Below, in pieces: positions 58,597 to 64,000 of a stretch of DNA of 64,000 nucleotides. The notes under the pieces were generated by a model. It made no database searches. It was not told the DNA's origin and saw only the letters and a program-made list of their open reading frames with translations. The translations under genes were made by a program, and so were the position numbers. Source of the stretch: Sporothrix humicola (taxonomy: Eukaryota; Ascomycota; Sordariomycetes; Ophiostomatales; Ophiostomataceae); NCBI GenBank assembly GCA_021396245.1, contig WNYE01000009.1, forward strand, positions 496,001-560,000, in the 5' to 3' direction. Position 1 is the first letter of the stretch; the number at the start of each line of letters is the position of its first letter.

Positions 58597-59368
58597 TGCA
58601 AAACAGAGCGTGCATATACTTATTTGCGTCCCCTTTTTTTGGATTTCCTTCTTCTGTCGTCTAGTGAAGGGGCATGAATAGCCAAGTGGTTTTTTTTTTT
58701 TTTTTCGTATTTTTGCGTACATACACATTTCATAGTTTATATGGTTTTCAGACCGTATGACACAGCGGGTTGCTTTTTATCACCTCTTTTATAATGAGCA
58801 AATTCACGGGTTTCTTTTTTTTTTCAAATGAATAACTAAAATATAAATTCAACTTTTTCACGTCTCTGAGCCGCCTGGTTGGAACATTATGAATATTTTT
58901 CAAAAGGAGTAATCGTCTATTTTTGCCTCGTGTATGTTTTATGTGTTTTTAGTACGAAAGCTAAGAAATACTCTATATTATCTTCAGTCAACATGAAGAA
59001 AAACCAAACGACATTCTTGTCAAAACCGGCCGCCTTTTTGGTGCAAGAAACAATGGGTAAAAAAATCCTCTTCCTGCCTGAAACCCAGACAATAAAAACA
59101 ATGGCAGGAGAGGGAAGTAACGATAATAGTAGTAGTAGGGTAGGGAAAATATAACAAAGAGACAAATCATCTATTGGTTGTGGACGTGTTTTGTAGTCCG
59201 AGTAGGCAATAGGAAAAGAAAATGTGTGCTTGCAATAGGAGATAGGTGCAAGAAATGCAATGGGATGGGCAAGGGCCAAAGATTATGGGATCGAAGAGAG
59301 AAAGGAGATGGTGAGGAGAGGAGAGAGGGGAGCACCAAAAACGCCAAACTTTGAACGAGTCAGTTCGT
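58597..59368. other. Convergent 3' intergenic region
   Basis: The 3' flanks of the RING gene (+) and the cytidylyltransferase gene (-), A/T-rich, with a T-run of about 16 near 58690. No gene seen. Confidence 0.6.
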
Positions 59369-60850
59369 TTATGATGCGCGAAGGCTACGCCGCAGATCAG
59401 AAGACGAGCTCATACGCTCAATGCCGTTGCCGGTCCGCGAGCTGCCGGGGCGGCTCTTGCCTTCTTGGCTGTTGCTGCCGCTGCCGCTGCCCGATTGCTG
59501 CTTGTCCTCGCTCTCCTCCGAGTCGTCGTCGCTAACTTGCCGCGATTGGGTGTCGCGTCCCCGCTGCCGGCTCTTGGTCATCCACGACCGCACGCCGCCA
59601 ATCAGTCCCAGAGCGTAACCTGCAACAAAGTCGTTGGTGCCGCCGATGGGCGATTTGGGGGTGGCATGTGGGTTGCCGTTGCTGGGAGTGCCATTACCAC
59701 CACCCACGCTCTGGAGGTTAAGGGTCGAGGTCGGGCTTGTCGGGAGGGGCATGTCGTTGGCGGTCAGATAGGAACCGCCCGATGGCGAGCCGAGGTGCAT
59801 GCGCGGGGCGGGGCTCTGGGGCCGGCTGGCGGGCCAGAACTGACGCAGCTCCTTGCTAAGCTCCTGACCAGTCGTGGTCCAGTTGGCACGGATATTGTCA
59901 CGCAGGTCTTGGACGTGGCGCTTGAGCTCGAGCTCGTTCTTCTTCAGCCAGCTCACGTTGAGCTCCTGGCGGGAGGTGCCGCGCTTCAGCTGGCGGGAAA
60001 TGTATTTTTCGTAGTCGCGAACGATCTTGGTAATGATGCCTGTGGTGCTGACACCCTCGGTGCGCTGCGTCACCAAGAACTTGCCAGCGGCCTTTATCGG
60101 CTGGTAAATGTCGTCGCCCTCATCGGCGCCGTAAGGGATGTCGTCGTGGGCAACGTAGTCGATCTGGTGCTCCTCCAGGAAGGCAGGGGTCACAATCCAC
60201 GGGCAGCTCTCAATAACCTCATCCACCCACTTGCAGTGGCGGACAGTCTCGGCGCGCTCCTTGCCAGACAGCACGGTCAGACCCTTGCGCTTGTGGGTCT
60301 CCTCGTCGCCGGTGACGCCGACAATCAGGTGGACGTCGGGGAATGCCTTCTTGGCCTGCTCAAGCTGGCGCATGTGTCTGTTATTGTTAGATTTTATTCA
60401 TACATGAATGAACTTGCAGGGATGTAGAGAAGGAGCCTACCCAAGATGGAACAAGTCGAAAACGCCATCGGCATAGACGCGGACCGGGCGGCCCGTGGGC
60501 GGAGAGTTTGTGCGGTAGCCGTTCGGGTGTGTCAGGGCACCAAGGGGCGGCGGTGCCATGGAGTCGTCGGAAGGTGTGCTGTCGTCGTTGTCGTCGTCGC
60601 TAGTCGCGTCGCTAGTCCGGCGGCCCTCGGATTCGAGGTTCTGACGCTGCCGCTTGCTAGGAGGCTGCTCTTTACGCTTAGTCTGGCGGGGCCGCGCTGA
60701 TGGGGAAGAAGCTTCGGCAGCTTCCTCGGAATCGATGCTGTCATCAACAATGTCCTCGTGGTGGTCATCATGGTTGTCAACGGCCGTCTCGCCAGCGCGC
60801 TTACGCTTGCCGTTAGCACCACCGTTTGTTGAGCTTGGTGATGAAGCCAT
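59369..60850 (-). CDS. Choline-phosphate cytidylyltransferase
   Basis: Makes CDP-choline from CTP and phosphocholine, the rate-setting step of the Kennedy pathway to phosphatidylcholine. Exons 60850-60441 and 60377-59369 give 472 aa. The intron cuts the nucleotide-binding HxGH motif between its second and third residues; joined it reads VYADGVFDLFHLGHMRQLEQ (His135, Gly137, His138). The second signature QRTEGVSTTGIITKIV is at about residue 241 (RTEG at 242-245), as in other enzymes of this kind. The N-terminal 120 residues are acidic and disordered, with Lys/Arg clusters (KRKR, PSKRQRQ) that probably direct it to the nucleus. The C-terminal 200 residues contain a Leu/Lys-rich helix (KKNELELKRHVQDLRD) that in this family binds membranes, then a Ser-rich tail. 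Confidence 0.95.
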
Positions 60851-62566
60851 TGTGTGTGTCTGTGTGGGTTTGGTTGGGGAAAAAAAGATAAAGGAGCGAG
60901 GTTTCGTAGGAAGAGGTCAATTCGGTTTGGTCGGCGATCGAAAAGTCGTCAATCAAAAACCGATTCGGAGTCTCGCGGGATAAAGTCGATGTAAACGATA
61001 AAATGACGCGAGGCCGAGAAAAAAACTGGGTGCCGAACTGAGTGAAGCTGCAGCGACAAGAAAAAAAAGGGGAGAAAGGGAGGGTGAGTTTTAAATTTCG
61101 AGGCGGTATTTTTTTCGATGGCTGTGTCGGAAAATGCGCCCGTTGGGAAGGTATGTTTGGCTGATCCAATAGAGCTATCAAGTCAATCGAATGACGACAG
61201 CGGCAGCTTTCGCAGCGTCAGAGTACGTTGCGTTTGGAGTTGTTGGTTTTCTTGGTGTTGATTTTTTGGTGGCGTGTGAGATGCGCACTCAATTGGTGGA
61301 CGGTTCCACGAAAGCCGAGCCGGATATTCGAGTTGCAAAAGAGGGCGTGGCAAAGGTGACGCCAGGTGTCATAGGAGGTCGATAAAAGATAGACAAAGGT
61401 CAGAATAGGGACGGGGGAAGAAAAAGAAGATCCTGAGAAGAGGGAGATGTGAGAGGAGGGAAAAGACTAAGAAGAGACGAAAAGTGAAAGAAGAGTGAAA
61501 TGAGACAAAAGGACAGAAAGAACAGATAAAAAGGGAAGGAAGCTGATGGAAGTCGATGCGGAAGGAAATCCAGGAAGCCACCCTTTCCCAACCGGGCAAA
61601 AACATACGCTAACAAGCTGTATTGCATTAAAAACTCAAAGGGTACTGGGCCCAGAAGCCCCCCTATTTTACTATTTTCGACCCTAGAACAGGGAGAGAGA
61701 CAGCGGCAGCGCGGGACGGAAGCAAGTCAAACTGGGGCGTAAAGTGGAAACGTGGGCATTGCATTGGTGAGAAATCTGAGAACAAAAGGGGGAAACGGGG
61801 GGGAGGAAAGGCGGGAGAATGGGGAAGGAGAGACCAGAATCAAAATTTTAACGAGGAAGGAGAAACGAGGGAGACAGCCTCCAGCAAGATAATCAGGAGC
61901 TTCAATGCTCCCAAAATTAAATGGAAGGAACGGACAAGGAAGGTGCAACGCGTGGGAAACACGCTCGCGTCGTATTTGCGCTGGTCGCGACTCCCCTGTC
62001 AGCCAAATGGCATCGCAAAAGTGGCGTCATTGCTTTTTGGCTCTTTCTGCCCCAATCGCATTACAACGTATTAAGCATAGAAAGACCAACCTACTAATTA
62101 CTTCCACCAACACACTACTGCTCCAAGCTCTCACTTACTAAGGTATTTTCTTTGTTGTCTGTCATAAAGGCCCTCATAAAAAAATACCATTTACATGTGC
62201 AATTAGCTGCGCAGTTTACAGCTTTCCGGCATTTGGCTTGCCAAGCTTCTGATGGTTGGTAAGAAAAGGCCATGGCCGGTCCGGCAAGACCCTTTTGCTG
62301 ATCGTGAAATGGCCCTCCAATGTTTTGGAATCATGGAATTTGGGCGTCAAAATGGTAGATAAAAAAAAGAATTAAATATCAAGAGTGCGAAGGTAAACTC
62401 TCACAAGTTCGATGATAGGGGAAGGACAGACAGCGAACAAAGCAGTAAAAGAAAATAACTCTTGCCCAACCCGAGGACACAATCTCTGTCCTCCCATTCT
62501 ACGTCACCTTACATTCCAGCTTTCAAGTCTCACGACGACGCCATAGTGAAAGATTAATATTCGAAG
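60851..62566. other. Divergent intergenic region
   Basis: About 1.7 kb between the cytidylyltransferase gene and the small protein at 62567. The + strand around 61.4-61.9 kb is purine-rich (the minus strand is C/T-rich), suggesting leader sequence of the cytidylyltransferase gene or a minus-strand promoter. No coding gene is supported. Confidence 0.5.
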
Positions 62567-63295
62567 ATGGGCCTTCTGGCCCTCCCCATCGCGATACGGC
62601 GCACAATATATGCACACCTGCTCGTGGATTCCAATCCCATCAGCTTCTTGCCCGAATTCCTTGGCCAGTGGACAACACAGACATGGCCCGAGGAGACCAG
62701 CCTTTCCCCTGATATTCTTTATGCCAACAAACAAATACACGATGAAGCTGTCGAGCTGCTGTATGGCCACAACCTCTTCCAATTTGCCGAGCTAGATGCA
62801 ACATCAAACCTCAGTCAGACGTCTTTGGCTGTGTTTGTACGGCAGATTGGGTCCAAAAATGCACGTTTACTCCGACATATTGCCATAGATTTTCCAACGG
62901 CACCATTGGCGCGAATTGGAAACGACAAATCTGGAGAGTCTTTGTTACAAGGCGATTTGCGCCTCGACAACATAGACCTCCTGCAGGGTGCCTGCACAGG
63001 CCTTACAGCCTTGGATATGTCACTGCCATTAGAAAGGACAGACTTTGTCTTGGGAAATACGGCCTTGTTCACCAAATTTATGGACGTGCTTCAGACACAG
63101 CTTCAAGCATTACCATCCCTGGCAGATATCAAGGTTTATGTCTCCCTAATGAGTTGGGATTTGAACGAAGAGGGCTCCAAAGGTCACCAGTGGAGGTCGC
63201 ACAGAGAGTCTCTCCAGAATCTCTGCAGCCGTGGATGGACTGTCAACATTACAAAACTTCCTATACAAGCCAGTCAAAATCAAATATTTTGGTAA
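62567..63295 (+). CDS. Small fungal-specific protein, F-box/2EXR-like
   Basis: A 242-aa open frame starting MGLLALPIAIRRTIYAHLLV. The N-terminal pattern of a leucine-proline motif followed by 'IR..IY..LL', and the later ILYANKQIHDEAVELLYGHN with a Phe-rich follow-on, are typical of the large family of fungal proteins with 2EXR or DUF7730-type domains, whose functions are mostly unknown. The stop TAA at 63293-63295 overlaps a GTAAGA donor-like sequence (63292), so the C-terminus may be different after splicing. No start farther upstream is needed. Confidence 0.65.
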   Translation: MGLLALPIAIRRTIYAHLLVDSNPISFLPEFLGQWTTQTWPEETSLSPDILYANKQIHDEAVELLYGHNLFQFAELDATSNLSQTSLAVFVRQIGSKNARLLRHIAIDFPTAPLARIGNDKSGESLLQGDLRLDNIDLLQGACTGLTALDMSLPLERTDFVLGNTALFTKFMDVLQTQLQALPSLADIKVYVSLMSWDLNEEGSKGHQWRSHRESLQNLCSRGWTVNITKLPIQASQNQIFW

Positions 63296-63625
63296 GAATG
63301 AAACCAAGAATGGTTGTTTAAGCTCTGCAGCCTTTGATTTCATTACTAGCATTTGCGTGTGCCATATTCCTTCTTAATCCTACAATCAGACATCACAATA
63401 GTCCACCACGTAAAAGATACCGTCAAAAAATACAAAATCAAACGCCTCGCTATTTAACCTTGGCCCTTGTTGCCGGGCTTGTCCTCCGTGTTTGTCGTCC
63501 ACCTTTGAGAAAACACTGTCCAGACATGATATCCGCAATAAACCATAAGTAAGAAATATTCATAAGTTAAACATAATGTAAACGGGCCGTTGAGAAGAGT
63601 TGAGTGTGCTCGAGACATTGTAAGC
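63296..63625. other. Convergent 3' spacer
   Basis: About 330 bp between the small protein gene (+) and the partial gene (-). Nothing seen apart from possible continuation of the small protein after an alternative intron. Confidence 0.5.
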
Positions 63626-64000
63626 CTACGGCAGAGGAGTCGTCGGTCGTGATTTGTTGACGCGGTGCCGGCCGCAACGGTGAGGGTCCTTGGGGTTGCT
63701 CAGGTAGCAAAACTCCTTGGCGCCCTCGGGGGCGGCAGGACCAAATTTCTCGCGAACCGTGCAGTACTCGTAGCCGGGGCCCATCCAGCCCTGGATGTGC
63801 TTGTGCAGTTCACAGCGTGAGACACCACACTTGCGACACAGGGCTTGGCCACGCACGCGCAGCATGGCCAGGGCGTTGGTTGTTGCCGCCAGTGTGGCTG
63901 CGTCCGAGTGGCCGCCGTGCATCATCCGGCCTGCCAGATGCCACACCCACTCCATGTCATTGGGACCCGACCGCCGCACCGAAAGCGGTACCTTGCCATG
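63626..64000 (-). CDS. Partial gene, C-terminal part of a Cys/His-containing protein of unknown function
   Basis: The minus-strand frame is open from the window edge (64000) to the stop at 63626, about 124 codons. The start is probably outside the window. The legible part includes HGGHSDAATLAATTNALAML, RKCGVSRCELHKHIQGWMGP, EYCTVREKFG and DPHRCGRHRVNKS. The Cys and His residues could hold a metal ion. I do not recognise the family. The smooth, high-GC codon use on this strand supports it being real coding sequence. Confidence 0.55.
   Translation of the reverse strand, partial: HGKVPLSVRRSGPNDMEWVWHLAGRMMHGGHSDAATLAATTNALAMLRVRGQALCRKCGVSRCELHKHIQGWMGPGYEYCTVREKFGPAAPEGAKEFCYLSNPKDPHRCGRHRVNKSRPTTPLP

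Overview
The window is nuclear DNA of a filamentous ascomycete, most likely a sordariomycete. The genes carry short introns of about 55-80 bp with GTRNGT donors and CTAAC-type branch points close to YAG acceptors. Leaders are rich in C and T, and intron-bounded exons join cleanly in frame. The gene set is typical of these fungi: Iec3 subunit, fungal gamma-tubulin, a PX/PH phospholipase D, and a siderophore-type MFS carrier. The order is not certain; the long C/T-rich intergenic regions would fit Ophiostomatales, but that is a guess. I saw no tRNA, rRNA, CRISPR or intact transposon.

Layout. From 3.1 to 29.6 kb, eight genes alternate strictly in orientation: NADP-isocitrate dehydrogenase (+), Ino80 subunit Iec3 (-), MYG1 exonuclease family (+), endosulfine/Igo (-), an orphan 829-aa protein (+), gamma-tubulin (-), phospholipase D (+), and a siderophore-type MFS transporter (-). 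From 29.6 to 46.3 kb lies a 16.7-kb stretch without a recognisable intact gene. It contains GATA/SRE-type sites on the transporter side, an AT-rich middle with legible remains of a dead gene, and a very long pyrimidine-rich leader in front of a two-finger C2H2 regulator (+, 46.3-49.0 kb). Next come a Crp1/Mdg1-like protein with an AMPK-beta-type glycogen-binding fold (+), an RNF10/Mag2-type RING protein (+), and choline-phosphate cytidylyltransferase (-). The right end has a small fungal-specific protein (+) and the C-terminal part of a Cys-containing protein (-) cut by the window edge.

How they fit together. These are mainly housekeeping genes: NADPH supply (IDP), chromatin (Iec3), organelle RNA metabolism (MYG1), TOR/Rim15 quiescence signalling (endosulfine), microtubule nucleation (gamma-tubulin) and phosphatidylcholine turnover and synthesis (PLD and CCT). 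The accessory part is the iron transporter with its flank and the C2H2 regulator. The most interesting signals are a palindromic SreA-type site set upstream of the transporter, an intron whose donor overlaps the PLD stop codon, paired start codons in MYG1 and IDP that imply dual targeting, and the gene-poor region with its relic gene. I saw no clearly new multi-gene system.
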